DNA of 64,000 nucleotides, from contig NZ_RFLX01000020.1 in assembly GCF_003696345.1 (NCBI RefSeq), positions 1 through 64,000 on the forward strand, written 5' to 3'. The DNA is from Teichococcus wenyumeiae. GTDB taxonomy: Bacteria; Pseudomonadota; Alphaproteobacteria; Acetobacterales; Acetobacteraceae. Every line of letters starts with the position of its first letter. The first letter of the stretch is position 1. Under the pieces are notes generated by a model. It saw nothing but the letters and a program-made list of their open reading frames with translations. It had not been told where the DNA came from and ran no database searches. Below, one piece after another: positions 10,153 to 19,190 of the stretch. A program made the translations under genes and the position numbers.

Positions 10153-11240
10153 CAGCGGATCTTCAGCGTCGAGAGGCCGACCAGCGCCAGGATCATGGCG
10201 ATGATCCAGAAGCGGATCACGATGGTGGGCTCGGCCCAGCCCTTCTTCTCGAAATGGTGGTGCAGCGGCGCCATCAGGAAGACCCGGCGGCCGGTGCGCT
10301 TGAACCAGAAGACCTGGATGATGACGGAGACCGTCTCCACCACGAAAAGCCCGCCGACGATGGCCAGCACGATCTCATGCTTGGTGGCGACCGCCACGGC
10401 ACCCAGCGCGCCGCCGAGCGCGAGGGAGCCGGTATCGCCCATGAAGACGGCGGCCGGCGGCGCGTTGAACCACAGGAAGCCGAGGCCCGCGCCGATCAGC
10501 GCGGAAAGAAACACCGCCAGTTCCGCCGTGCCCGGCACGCCGTTGAGCTGCAGGTAGTCGGCGAAGACGCGGTTGCCGACGAGATAGGCGATCAGCCCGA
10601 AGACGGCGGCGGCCAGCAGCACCGGCACCGTGGCCAGGCCATCCAGGCCATCCGTCAGGTTCACGGCATTGGAGGCGCCCATCATCACCAGCATCGCCAC
10701 GACCGGGAAGAGGATGCTGAAGTTCAGCATCGTGTCCTTCAGGAAGGGGATGCTGAGCTTGAAGGCCATGCCGCTGGGCTGCAGCGAGGTGATCCAGATG
10801 GCCGCGATCAGCCCCACGCCCGCCTGCACCACCAGCTTCATGGTGCCGGAAACACCCTTGGTGTTGCGCTTGGTGACCTTCAGCCAGTCGTCCCAGAAGC
10901 CCAGGGCGCCATAGCTCAGCGTCACCAGCAGCACGGCCCAGACGAAGCCGTTGCGCAGGTCCGCCCAGAGCAGCGTGGCCGGCACCAGCCCGGCCAGCAT
11001 CAGCACGCCGCCCATGGTGGGCGTGCCCTTCTTGGTCAGAAGGTGGCCTTCCGGCCCATCGGTGCGGATGGGCTGGCCGCCGTTCTGGAAGGAGCGCAGC
11101 CAGCGGATGATGGCATTGCCGAAGAACAGGCTGATGAACAGCGCCGTCATGCAGGCCGCGCCGGAGCGGAAGGTGACGTAGCGGAACAGGTTGAAAAGGA
11201 TGAAGCCCTCGGAGAAAGGCGAGAGCAGATTGTAGATCAC
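10152..11240 (-). CDS. mraY: phospho-MurNAc-pentapeptide transferase MraY
   Basis: Integral membrane enzyme transferring phospho-MurNAc-pentapeptide to undecaprenyl phosphate to make lipid I. The 362 residues contain about ten hydrophobic segments and the hallmark motifs [30 protein letters not shown] and [12 protein letters not shown], which hold the catalytic aspartates and the histidine loop. It starts in an ATGA overlap with murF. Confidence 0.97.
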   Translation of the reverse strand: MIYNLLSPFSEGFILFNLFRYVTFRSGAACMTALFISLFFGNAIIRWLRSFQNGGQPIRTDGPEGHLLTKKGTPTMGGVLMLAGLVPATLLWADLRNGFVWAVLLVTLSYGALGFWDDWLKVTKRNTKGVSGTMKLVVQAGVGLIAAIWITSLQPSGMAFKLSIPFLKDTMLNFSILFPVVAMLVMMGASNAVNLTDGLDGLATVPVLLAAAVFGLIAYLVGNRVFADYLQLNGVPGTAELAVFLSALIGAGLGFLWFNAPPAAVFMGDTGSLALGGALGAVAVATKHEIVLAIVGGLFVVETVSVIIQVFWFKRTGRRVFLMAPLHHHFEKKGWAEPTIVIRFWIIAMILALVGLSTLKIR

Positions 11241-12607
11241 GAGTGCGCCCCTTCGGACTTCAGGGCGCCGACCACCGCCGCCATGCGGGTGCCGAGCGAA
11301 CCTTTAACCAACACAACATCGCCCGGACGCACGGCCGCCCGCACCAGCGGGGCAAGTTCCTCGCTGGTGGGGGCATGGGCGCCGCGCAGGGCTTCTGGCA
11401 GGCGGTCGTATAGACCACGCATCAAGGGACCGCAGCAAAAGACGAGGTCGGCATTGCCCGCCACATCGGGGAGCAGACCTTCGTGCAGCGCAGGGCCGAA
11501 ATCGCCAAGCTCCCGCATATCGCCCAGCACGGCGATGCGCCGCGTGGCCTCCTGCGTGCCCAGCACGGCGAGCGCGGCGCGCATGGCGGGGGGCTGGCCG
11601 TTATAGCTTTCGTCCAGCAGCAGCGCCTCGCCGCCCGGCAGCGCCAGGGCGACGCGGGCACCGCGGCCGGCGCCGGGGCGGAAGCTGTCCAGCGCCGCGG
11701 CGAAGCGGGCGGGGTCGGCGCCCAAGGCCGTCCCGGCCGCCAGCGCCGCCAGGGCATTGACCACCAGGTGCCGCCCCGGCGCGCCGATGGAGAGCGTCAG
11801 GTGCTGCCCATGCAGCATGACCTCGGCGGTGGAGGAGAGCGGGCCGCAATCGGCCGAGAGCAGCCGGGCATCCGCCGCCGCGTGCTCGCCGAAGCCGGTG
11901 ACGCTGGCGCCGGCGGCGCGGGCACGCTCCGCCAGCATGGGGAAGAAGTCGCTGTCGCGCGGCAGCACGGCGACGCCGCCGGCGGAAAGCCCTTCCAGGA
12001 TATCCGCCTTCTCCGCCGCGATCTCCTCCAGCGAGCCGAGATGGCCGATATGGGCGGCGCCGATCTGGGTGATGACCACCACATGCGGCCGGGCCAGCCG
12101 GGCCAGGGGCGCGATCTCGCCCCGGTGGTTCATGCCGATTTCCAGCACGCCATAGGCGGCCTCGCGCGGCATGCGGGCGAGGGTCAGCGGCAGGCCCCAG
12201 TGGTTGTTGTAGCTGGCCACGGCGGCATGGGTGACGCCGAAGGCCGAAAGCCCGTGCCGCAGCATGTCCTTGGTGGTGGTCTTGCCGACGCTGCCGGTGA
12301 TGGCCGCGATGCGCGCGGCACTGCGCGCCCGCCCGGCGGCACCCAGCGCGGCGAGGCCGGCCAGTGTGTCGTCCACCCGCAGCAGCGGCCCGCCCGCCAC
12401 GTCGCGGTCCACCATGGCGGCGGCCGCGCCGTTGGTGAAGGCGGCGGGGACGAAGTCATGCCCGTCCCGCGCATCGCGCAGCGCCACGAAGAGGTCGCCC
12501 GGCTGCACGGCGCGGCTGTCGATGGCCACGCCGGTGACGGCGGCCTCGCCCTCCAGCGCGCCGCCGGTGGCGGCGCGCAGCTCGGCGGCGGTCCAGAGCG
12601 GGCTCAC
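11237..12607 (-). CDS. murF: UDP-MurNAc-tripeptide--D-Ala-D-Ala ligase MurF
   Basis: Last cytoplasmic Mur ligase; it joins D-Ala-D-Ala made by Ddl. The 456 residues include an N-terminal Mur_ligase domain ([18 protein letters not shown]), the P-loop GSVGKTTT (about 105-112), the ATPase segment [12 protein letters not shown], and the C-terminal [15 protein letters not shown]. The start codon is GTG at 12607, overlapping the murE stop by 4 nt. Identity follows from the motifs and from its place between murE and mraY. Confidence 0.95.
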   Translation of the reverse strand: MSPLWTAAELRAATGGALEGEAAVTGVAIDSRAVQPGDLFVALRDARDGHDFVPAAFTNGAAAAMVDRDVAGGPLLRVDDTLAGLAALGAAGRARSAARIAAITGSVGKTTTKDMLRHGLSAFGVTHAAVASYNNHWGLPLTLARMPREAAYGVLEIGMNHRGEIAPLARLARPHVVVITQIGAAHIGHLGSLEEIAAEKADILEGLSAGGVAVLPRDSDFFPMLAERARAAGASVTGFGEHAAADARLLSADCGPLSSTAEVMLHGQHLTLSIGAPGRHLVVNALAALAAGTALGADPARFAAALDSFRPGAGRGARVALALPGGEALLLDESYNGQPPAMRAALAVLGTQEATRRIAVLGDMRELGDFGPALHEGLLPDVAGNADLVFCCGPLMRGLYDRLPEALRGAHAPTSEELAPLVRAAVRPGDVVLVKGSLGTRMAAVVGALKSEGAHS

Positions 12608-14073
12608 GCGGCCTGGCCCAGGATCCGGCGCACCGTCTCCACATCGTCGAAGGGCAGGGTGGTGGTGCCGATGGTCTGGCCGCTCTCATGGCCCTTGCCA
12701 GCCACGGCCAGCACGTCGCCCGGCGCCAGGCCCTCGATGGCATGGGCGATGGCGGCGGCGCGGTCGCCGACATCCTCGCCCTGGCTCATGCCGGCGCGCA
12801 CGGCGGCGCGGATGGCGGCGGGGTCCTCGGTGCGCGGGTTGTCATCGGTCACGACGGCATGGTCGGCGAGGCGGGAGGCCACCTCGCCCATCAGCGGGCG
12901 CTTGCCGGGGTCGCGGTCGCCGCCGGCGCCGAAGACCACATGCAGCCGGCCGGTGGCATGCGGGCGCAGCGCCTTCAGCAGCCGCTCCAGCGCATCCGGG
13001 GTATGGGCGTAATCGACATAGACGGCGGCGCCATTGGGCAGGCGCGCCGCCAGTTCCATCCGCCCGCGCACGCCGGAGAGCTTCGGCAGCAGCGCCAGCA
13101 CCTGGTCGGCGGGCAGGCCGGTGGCCACGGCCAGGGCGGCGGCCATCATCACGTTATCGGCCTGGAAGCGGCCGGGCAGGGGCAGCGAGACCTCGGCGCG
13201 GCGACCGAAGGCATCCAGCACCAGCACCTGCCCCTCGGGCAGCGCCTCCTGGCGCAGCAGGCGGATAGCCTCGCCCTGCTCGCCCACCGTGTGCAGGCGC
13301 AGGCCGCGCCGGGCCGCGATGCCGCGCAGCTGCGCCAGCACCCCGGCATCCATGTCGGCGCTGGCCACGGCACCGGCGCCGGGCTCCAGCAGCGTGTCGA
13401 ACAGCCGCAGCTTGGCGGAAGCATAGCCCGCCATGTCGCCATGGTAGTCCAGGTGGTCTCGCGTCAGGTTGGAGAAGCCGGCGGCGGCAACGCGCAGCCC
13501 GTCCAGCCGCCGCTGCTCCAGCCCGTGGGAGGAAGCCTCCAGCGCCGCATGGGTCACGCGCCCGCGGGCGAGTTCCGCCAGCGTTTCGTGCAGCTTCACC
13601 GGGTCCGGCGTGGTCAGCGACGGCGTCTCGGGGAAGTCCGGCGCCCGCAGCCCCAGTGTGCCGAGGGAGGCGGCGCGCTTGCCTGCCAGCGTCCAGATCT
13701 GGCGCAGGAAATCCACCGTGCTGGTCTTGCCGTTGGTGCCGGTCATGGCGACCACGGTGGCGGGCTGCAGCCCGTAGAAGCCGGCGGCCAGTTGCGCCAG
13801 GGCGCGGCGGGCATCGGCGGAGGTCAGCATGGGGCGGGGTGGCACGCCGGCGGGCCAGTCGGTGCCTTCCGGCGCCAGCACGGCGCCGGCGCCGCGCGCC
13901 ACCGCATCGGCGATGAAGGCACGGCCATCGGAGCGCGTGCCGGGCAGGGCCGCGAAGAGGTAGCCCGGCCGCACGGCACGGCTGTCCGCCGTCAGGCCCA
14001 GGATATCGGGCGTGGCGGCTGCTTGCAGCAGGTGGAGGCCGGGCGCGTGGCGCATGAGGTCAGCGAGGCGCAA
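12604..14073 (-). CDS. murE: UDP-MurNAc-L-Ala-D-Glu--meso-DAP ligase MurE
   Basis: Mur ligase adding the third stem residue. The 489 residues contain the P-loop TGTNGKTS (about 111-118), DHLDYHGDMAGYASAK, and the DNPR motif (in VTDDNPRTEDP) that specifies meso-diaminopimelate rather than lysine. The start is taken as TTG at 14073, which yields the family-like N-terminus xRLADLM and overlaps ftsI by 14 nt. An ATG at 14055, just past the ftsI stop, is the alternative and would remove six residues. Confidence 0.95.
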   Translation of the reverse strand: MRLADLMRHAPGLHLLQAAATPDILGLTADSRAVRPGYLFAALPGTRSDGRAFIADAVARGAGAVLAPEGTDWPAGVPPRPMLTSADARRALAQLAAGFYGLQPATVVAMTGTNGKTSTVDFLRQIWTLAGKRAASLGTLGLRAPDFPETPSLTTPDPVKLHETLAELARGRVTHAALEASSHGLEQRRLDGLRVAAAGFSNLTRDHLDYHGDMAGYASAKLRLFDTLLEPGAGAVASADMDAGVLAQLRGIAARRGLRLHTVGEQGEAIRLLRQEALPEGQVLVLDAFGRRAEVSLPLPGRFQADNVMMAAALAVATGLPADQVLALLPKLSGVRGRMELAARLPNGAAVYVDYAHTPDALERLLKALRPHATGRLHVVFGAGGDRDPGKRPLMGEVASRLADHAVVTDDNPRTEDPAAIRAAVRAGMSQGEDVGDRAAAIAHAIEGLAPGDVLAVAGKGHESGQTIGTTTLPFDDVETVRRILGQAA

Positions 14074-16144
14074 GGTTCGGGCTCGCCGCCACCGGGGTGG
14101 TGGCCGAGGTCAGGCGCAGCGGCACCGGCGGCGCCAGGCTGCCCGGCGCGGGGGCCAGCGGCAGGACGCGCGGGGAGGGGGAGGGCAGCTGCAGGGTCTG
14201 CGCGGGCGTGGAGGGGCGCACCGGCGGCGCCACGCGCGGCGGCGTCGCGGCCCGGGTGCTGCTGGCCGGGGAGGCGGCCGGCGCGCGCGGCGCCGTATTG
14301 GCCACCGGGGAGCCGGGCGCGCTGGGCGTGCCGCGCGGCTGCAGCGGGATGGAGGTCGCGGCCACCAGCGCCGGGTTGTTCGGGTCTTCCGGCACCAGCC
14401 CCAGGACGGGCGCGATGCGGCTGAGCACCGTATGCGCCGCCGGCGCCGCCACCCAGCCCGCCGTGGCATAGCCGTGCGAGGCCTTGGTGCCCTGCGGATT
14501 GTCCACCATCACGTACAGCGCGTAGCGCGGCGCGTAGGTGGGGAAGGCGCCCACGAAGGCGGCGATGCGCTGGTTCATCAGGTAGCCGCCGTGTGGCCCG
14601 GTCTTCTGCGCCGTGCCGGTCTTGCCGCCCAGGAAGTAGCCCGGCACTTCCGCGAACTTGGCGGAGCCGTCGGTCACCACCAGGCGCATCAGCCTGCGGA
14701 TGATGCTGCTGGTCTGCTCGCTGACGACGCGCCGGCCCGGCCGCTCCACGCCCGGCGGCTGCGCCAGCAGCGTCGGCTCATGCAGCACGCCGCCATTGGC
14801 GATGGCGGAGATGCCGGTGATGACATGCATCGGCGTCACGCTGATGCCGTGGCCGTAGGAGATCGTGACCATGCTGATCTCCTTCCAGGCGCTGGCGGGA
14901 GGCACCAGCGGCAGCGCCTTTTCCGGCACCTCCAGGCTGATGCGGGACAGCATGCCGACGCTCTTGAGGAATTCCCGCTGCCGCTCCGGCCCAAAGGTCA
15001 TGGCCATGTGGGCGGCGCCGAGGTTGGACGAATAGGCCAGCACCTCGGGGAAGGAGAGCCAGCGGTTCTTGCCCTTGTAGTCCGTGATGGTGAAGCGGCC
15101 GTAGCGCAGCGGCCGGCTGGCGTCGAAGCGGCTGCTCCAGACATTGGAGGTGCCGTATTCCAGCGCCGCCGCCGCCGTCAGCAGCTTGAAGGTCGAGCCC
15201 GGCTCGTACACGCCCACCGTGGCGCGGTTGAAACGCTGGTCGGGCGTCGCCTCGCCGATGTCGTTGGCGTCGTAATCGGGCAGGGACACCATGCCGAGCA
15301 CCTCGGCCGTGTTGATGTCCAGCACCACGCCGGCGCCGCCGATGCCGTTGAAGCTGGTGATGGCCTCATGCACCGCGTCGCGCAGCGCCAGCTGCACGCG
15401 GATATCCAGCGACAGCCGCAGCGGCTTGCCCAGCTCGGTGCGCAGCCGCTCGTCGAAGCTGCGCTCGATGCCCGCGATGCCCTTGCCGTCCACGTCCACG
15501 TTGCCGAGCACATGCACGCCGGCGCGGCCCTGCGGGTAGTAGCGGCGCTCCGCATGCTCGAAATCGACGCCGGCGATGCCGAGGTTGATGATGCCCTGCT
15601 GCTCCCGCGGCGTCAGGCTGCGGGTGATGTAGACGAAGCCCTTGTCGCCGGAGATGCGCTCGATCAGCTTCTCCCGGTCCAGCTGCGGCAGCACGCTGCG
15701 CAGCTTGTCCGCCACTTCCGCCGGATTGTGCAGCACGCGCGGGTTGGCGGTCAGCGCCGTGATCGGCAGCGACATCGCCAGCATCTCGCCATTGCGGTCC
15801 GTGATGGGCGCGCGGCTGGCCGGATGCTCGGCCGGCGGCGCGATGGCGCGCAGCGCCGCCTGCAGCCGAACCGGCTCGGCCGGGTCCAGGATCGTCGCGG
15901 CGGTCAGCTTCAGCGCCACCGCCAGGAACAGCGCGCCGAAGCCCAGCGCCGTCACCACCAGCCGCCCGCGGCTCTTCTCCAGATGCGCGCGGCGCAGCAG
16001 GTCCGGCTGCACGGCGCGCCCGGCGGCGGGCCGCTGGCCGGCGCGGAGGTCGATCACCTCGTCATGCGGCAGCATCGCCGGCTGGCGCAGATGGCCGCCG
16101 CGGGAAGGCACGGAATTCGGGGAAGGCGGAGGCAGGTCGTGCAT
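14060..16144 (-). CDS. ftsI: peptidoglycan transpeptidase FtsI (PBP3) with long Pro/Ala tail
   Basis: Septal class B penicillin-binding protein, 694 residues, longer than usual (about 580). There is an N-terminal cytoplasmic stretch, a membrane helix at about 61-81, and the dimerisation domain from about 90. The transpeptidase domain has the nucleophile motif STFK (317-320), SSN (372-374) and KTGT (508-511). From about residue 585 the chain becomes a ~110-residue low-complexity Pro/Ala/Ser tail with no catalytic motif. The tail is probably periplasmic and disordered. It lies 5 nt after ftsL. Confidence 0.95.
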   Translation of the reverse strand: MHDLPPPSPNSVPSRGGHLRQPAMLPHDEVIDLRAGQRPAAGRAVQPDLLRRAHLEKSRGRLVVTALGFGALFLAVALKLTAATILDPAEPVRLQAALRAIAPPAEHPASRAPITDRNGEMLAMSLPITALTANPRVLHNPAEVADKLRSVLPQLDREKLIERISGDKGFVYITRSLTPREQQGIINLGIAGVDFEHAERRYYPQGRAGVHVLGNVDVDGKGIAGIERSFDERLRTELGKPLRLSLDIRVQLALRDAVHEAITSFNGIGGAGVVLDINTAEVLGMVSLPDYDANDIGEATPDQRFNRATVGVYEPGSTFKLLTAAAALEYGTSNVWSSRFDASRPLRYGRFTITDYKGKNRWLSFPEVLAYSSNLGAAHMAMTFGPERQREFLKSVGMLSRISLEVPEKALPLVPPASAWKEISMVTISYGHGISVTPMHVITGISAIANGGVLHEPTLLAQPPGVERPGRRVVSEQTSSIIRRLMRLVVTDGSAKFAEVPGYFLGGKTGTAQKTGPHGGYLMNQRIAAFVGAFPTYAPRYALYVMVDNPQGTKASHGYATAGWVAAPAAHTVLSRIAPVLGLVPEDPNNPALVAATSIPLQPRGTPSAPGSPVANTAPRAPAASPASSTRAATPPRVAPPVRPSTPAQTLQLPSPSPRVLPLAPAPGSLAPPVPLRLTSATTPVAASPNLAPR

Positions 16145-16149
16145 GGCGG

Positions 16150-17022
16150 TCAGCGCACAGGCACAGGCACGGGCAGCGGAACTGGCGGCGCCAGGGTGCC
16201 GCGCGCGGCCATGCCGAGGGAGGAGCCGCCGGCGGCCACGGGCGCGCTGATGCTGCCGCCGGTGCCGGGCTGCGGCAGGGGGGAGGCATTGGCGCTGCCG
16301 ATGGGCAGGTGGATCGCCTGGCGCAGCAGGCCGGGGCGCGGCGACTCGGCCACCACCCGCTCACGCGGCGCTTCGCGCGGCGTCTCGCGCAGGGCCACGG
16401 TCTCGGCGCGCGGGGTGGGCACCGGGGCCGGCGGGCGGCGGCGCGGCTCCTCGGCGCGGGCCACGGCCACCGGCTGGCGGGCGGGCTCGACGCGGGCCGG
16501 TTCAGCACGGGCAGGCTCGGCGCGCACCGGCTCGGGCCGCGCGTGCTCAACCTGGGGCGCCGGGGCGCTGCGGGCGGCGACGCGCACCGGCGGCGCGGCA
16601 GGCTCCGGCGCCTCGGCGGCCGGCGTGGCGGCGGCAACGGTTGTGGCGGGCTTGGTGGGGGCGGTGATCGGCTTGGCCTCGGCCACCGCCGTCTCGCCCG
16701 TGGAGCCGAAGAGGTTCACAGGCCCGGAAAAGGCCACCGCCACCGGCAACCGCCCGCCCAGGTCGGCCAGCCGGATGAACTGGGCCGGGGTCATGGTCTC
16801 CAGCGGCAGGTACTTCTGGGCCACCTGGCGCAGCCGCTCCGGCTCGTTCAGCAGGGCCCACTCGGCCCTCAGCACCTGGGTGCGGTCGCGGGCCTGCTCG
16901 ATGCGCCGGGTCAGGTCGCGCAGCTCGCGGTCCAGCTGCCGGGCCGAGTCCTCGGCGCGGTACACGTTCCAGCCCACGACGCAGAAAGCCGTGATGGCGA
17001 TAATGGTCAGGGGGCGGAACAT
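16150..17022 (-). CDS. ftsL: FtsL-like division protein with extended Pro/Ala/Glu-rich C-terminus
   Basis: Small bitopic divisome scaffold at the canonical place between rsmH and ftsI. Residues 1-21 form the single membrane helix ([20 protein letters not shown]). Residues about 24-75 are a predicted coiled coil ending in a conserved-looking [18 protein letters not shown]. FtsL is normally 90-130 residues. Here a further ~185 residues of Ala/Pro/Arg/Glu-rich low-complexity sequence follow, including tandem RAEPA-type units. Identification rests on helix, coil and synteny. Confidence 0.85.
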   Translation of the reverse strand: MFRPLTIIAITAFCVVGWNVYRAEDSARQLDRELRDLTRRIEQARDRTQVLRAEWALLNEPERLRQVAQKYLPLETMTPAQFIRLADLGGRLPVAVAFSGPVNLFGSTGETAVAEAKPITAPTKPATTVAAATPAAEAPEPAAPPVRVAARSAPAPQVEHARPEPVRAEPARAEPARVEPARQPVAVARAEEPRRRPPAPVPTPRAETVALRETPREAPRERVVAESPRPGLLRQAIHLPIGSANASPLPQPGTGGSISAPVAAGGSSLGMAARGTLAPPVPLPVPVPVR

Positions 17023-17957
17023 GGAGCCTCCTCAATCTTCTCAATGGCCCGCAGCCGGGCAGAACGGGCACGCGGGTTGGCCGATGTCTCGGCCTCCCCG
17101 GGACGCAGGGCGTTGTTCACCACCAGCCGGAAGGGCGCCGCCTTCCGTTGATGGTCACCGGCCACGGGCAGGTGGCGGGAAACTCCGGGGGCGCGGCCGG
17201 CGGCCTGCTGCATGAAGCGCTTCACCAGCCGGTCTTCCAGCGAGTGGAAGGCCACCACCACCAGCCGCCCGCCGGGCGCCAGCAGCGAGGCTGCGGCAGC
17301 GAGGCCGCGCTCCACTTCGCCCAGCTCGTCGTTCACCTTCAGGCGCAGCGCCTGGAAGGAGCGGGTGGCGCTGTCCTGGCCGGATGGGTCGCGCGGCATG
17401 CAGGAATGGATGATGCGCACCAGCTGCGAGGTGGTCTCGATCGGCGCTTCCTTGCGGGCGGCCACGATCGTGCGGGCGATGCGGCGGGAATGCCGCTCCT
17501 CGCCCAGCTGCCACAGGATATCGGCCAGCTCGGCTTCCGGCAGGCGGTTCACCAGATCGGCCGCCGATGGGCCGGCCTTCTCCATCCGCATGTCCAGCGG
17601 GCCGTCGAAGCGGAAGGAGAAGCCGCGCTCCGCCTGGTCGATCTGGAAGGAAGAGATGCCGAGGTCCAGCACCACGCCATCCAGGGCGCTGACGCCCTGC
17701 TCGCGCATCAGCTCCACCATCTCGCCGAAGCGGCCCTGCACCAGGTGCAGCCGGCCCGGGAAGCGCGCGGCCACGGCGCCGCCGCGGGCAATGGCGTCCG
17801 GGTCGCGGTCGATCGCGTGCAGGGTGCAGGCGGCGGCGGAGAGGATGGCGGAGGCATAGCCGCCGCCGCCGAAGGTGCCGTCCAGGTAGATGCCGCCGTC
17901 GCGCGGGGCGAGGGTATCCAGCACTTCCTGGAGCATGACAGGAATATGGCCGCTCAT
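17007..17957 (-). CDS. rsmH: 16S rRNA (cytosine1402-N4)-methyltransferase RsmH
   Basis: S-adenosylmethionine methyltransferase (MraW) modifying C1402 in the 16S rRNA P site. The 316 residues match the family. Motifs are [13 protein letters not shown] at the N-terminus, the SAM loop [16 protein letters not shown] (about 24-39), [13 protein letters not shown], and the C-terminal [15 protein letters not shown]. It overlaps mraZ by 4 nt and ftsL by 16 nt. Confidence 0.96.
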   Translation of the reverse strand: MSGHIPVMLQEVLDTLAPRDGGIYLDGTFGGGGYASAILSAAACTLHAIDRDPDAIARGGAVAARFPGRLHLVQGRFGEMVELMREQGVSALDGVVLDLGISSFQIDQAERGFSFRFDGPLDMRMEKAGPSAADLVNRLPEAELADILWQLGEERHSRRIARTIVAARKEAPIETTSQLVRIIHSCMPRDPSGQDSATRSFQALRLKVNDELGEVERGLAAAASLLAPGGRLVVVAFHSLEDRLVKRFMQQAAGRAPGVSRHLPVAGDHQRKAAPFRLVVNNALRPGEAETSANPRARSARLRAIEKIEEAPCSAP

Positions 17958-18424
17958 GCCGAGCCTCCCGGTATTGCGCCGGGTGCGCGCATGGTCAGGC
18001 CCCGCTCGCGGGCGCGGGCACGGGCTTCTTCGGTGTAACGCTTGGCTGCCCCCGGCTCCCAGATCTGGAAGATCTTGCCGAGGCCGACGAAGGAGATCGA
18101 CTCGCCCAGGCCGGCATGGGCGATCAGTTCCTCGGGCAGCATGATGCGGCCCTCGCCATCCGGACGGGTCGGGAAGGCATCGGCGAAGAGCGCCGCCGCC
18201 ATGTCGTCGCCCGCGTCGGAAAACACATCGAACTGATCCATGCTGCCGGCCATCGCTTCAAAGGCGGGCATGGGCCAGGCTTCCAGGCAGGGCGCCCGGT
18301 GAGAGGGGCGGAGCACGATCTCGTCGGTTCCGAGACGCGCCAATTCGGCGCGGAACGGAGCAGGGACGGAAGTCCGCCCCTTCCGGTCCAGCCGATTGGT
18401 ATGTGTCCCCATGAACCGGGCCAT
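17954..18424 (-). CDS. mraZ: transcriptional regulator MraZ
   Basis: First gene of the dcw cluster; an AbrB-like DNA-binding protein that in E. coli represses its own operon. The 156 residues contain two SpoVT/AbrB-type repeats: [20 protein letters not shown] near the N-terminus and [18 protein letters not shown] in the middle. The chosen ATG at 18424 has AAGGGGG about 12 nt upstream. An internal ATG four codons later is possible. Candidate self-binding repeats lie upstream at 18555-18580. Confidence 0.93.
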   Translation of the reverse strand: MARFMGTHTNRLDRKGRTSVPAPFRAELARLGTDEIVLRPSHRAPCLEAWPMPAFEAMAGSMDQFDVFSDAGDDMAAALFADAFPTRPDGEGRIMLPEELIAHAGLGESISFVGLGKIFQIWEPGAAKRYTEEARARARERGLTMRAPGAIPGGSA

Positions 18425-18482
18425 CTGTCGCCGCCAATCCCCCTTCGCGGCATGCCTTGCGGCACAGCTAGACCGGGAAGCG

Positions 18483-18510
18483 GCCGGTGAGGTCCCCCGA
18501 CCTCACCGGC
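18483..18510 (-). repeat. perfect 12-bp hairpin in the mraZ 5' leader
   Basis: GCCGGTGAGGTC and its exact complement are separated by four C (plus strand) or four G (minus strand). The element lies 59-86 nt upstream of the mraZ ATG, so it is probably transcribed in the mraZ leader. No T-run follows on either strand, so a simple intrinsic terminator is unlikely. It could be an RNA structure or a regulator palindrome. Confidence 0.6.
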
Positions 18511-18554
18511 TCACCCGACCATCCCGGTCCCGATCCTCAGCCCCCCCGAGCTCA

Positions 18555-18580
18555 TGGATCGTTCATGGGATGGCATGGGA
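18555..18580 (+). promoter_or_regulatory. candidate MraZ-binding direct repeats
   Basis: TGGGA at 18566 and TGGGA at 18576 are separated by exactly 5 nt, and an imperfect TGGAT lies at 18555 (6-nt spacer). E. coli MraZ is reported to bind TGGGN direct repeats with 5-nt spacers upstream of mraZ. The motif is on the strand opposite to mraZ, 131-156 nt upstream of its start. The rest of 18581-18712 is AT-richer than its surroundings and probably carries the dcw promoter; I cannot assign a clear -35/-10 pair. Confidence 0.5.
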
Positions 18581-18712
18581 TATCACGGGTTGTAACCGGG
18601 CGGCAAGCGCTAAACCCGGTGTGGACGGATCGTGAATATACATTAAATCAATAGGTTGAAGCTGATGCTTCACCAGCAACCTGACAAATGATGTGAACTG
18701 TGGCTGAGGTGC

Positions 18713-19128
18713 GTCAGACGGCCTGTAAGCCGGGTTCTGTCCACCCGCCGGATGCGACTCCGGCAGGATAGGCGACCATTCCTCTGGGACTCGGCTTGCA
18801 CCGAGCCTCTCGCGGCCAACCCGGGGAACGGGGCGGAAAAAGCCCCTGCGGTCGGTGCCCTTTCAGGCCATCCCGCCGGTTCCCCCTATTCGGCCTTGCT
18901 CCCGGTGGGGTTTACCCTGCCGCCCCTGTCGCCAGGGGCGCGGTGCGCTCTTACCGCACCGTTTCACCCTTGCCCCCGGGGCCGAAGCCACGCGGGCGGT
19001 TTGTTTTCTGTGGCACTGTCCCTGGGGTTGCCCCCGCCGGTCGTTGACCGGCACCGCATTTCCGTGGAGCCCGGACTTTCCTCCAGCAGGGGATCGCTCC
19101 CCCACCAGCGGTCGCCCGGCCGTCTGAC
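18713..19128 (-). ncRNA. rnpB: RNase P RNA (bacterial type A)
   Basis: Catalytic RNA of RNase P, which removes tRNA 5' leaders. On the minus strand the universal core GAGGAAAGTCCGGGCTCC is present at about 19082-19065, and the 3' signature ACAGAACCCGGCTTA at about 18740-18725. The 5' end GTCAGACGGCC and the 3' end GGCCGTCTGAC are perfectly complementary over 11 bp (helix P1), which fixes both boundaries. The length of about 416 nt suits a type A RNA. Confidence 0.95.
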
Positions 19129-19134
19129 GCCGGG

Positions 19135-19165
19135 GTCAAGTGCGCCGCATACCGTGGAAAGTCAA
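19135..19165 (-). promoter_or_regulatory. possible rnpB promoter (clear -35, weak -10)
   Basis: TTGACT on the minus strand (19165-19160) sits 32-37 nt upstream of the inferred RNase P RNA 5' end, the right distance for a sigma-70 -35 box. The sequence at the -10 position (CTTGAC) is not TA-rich, so the assignment is tentative. Confidence 0.35.
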
Positions 19166-19190
19166 TCGCTAAGCGACCGATTCGCGTGCT

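Noticed and set aside
18620..18665. AT-rich stretch with TTAA considered as a CtrA site or origin element upstream of mraZ
   Set aside because: No second TTAA at 7-nt spacing and no DnaA-box match; it more likely just holds a promoter.
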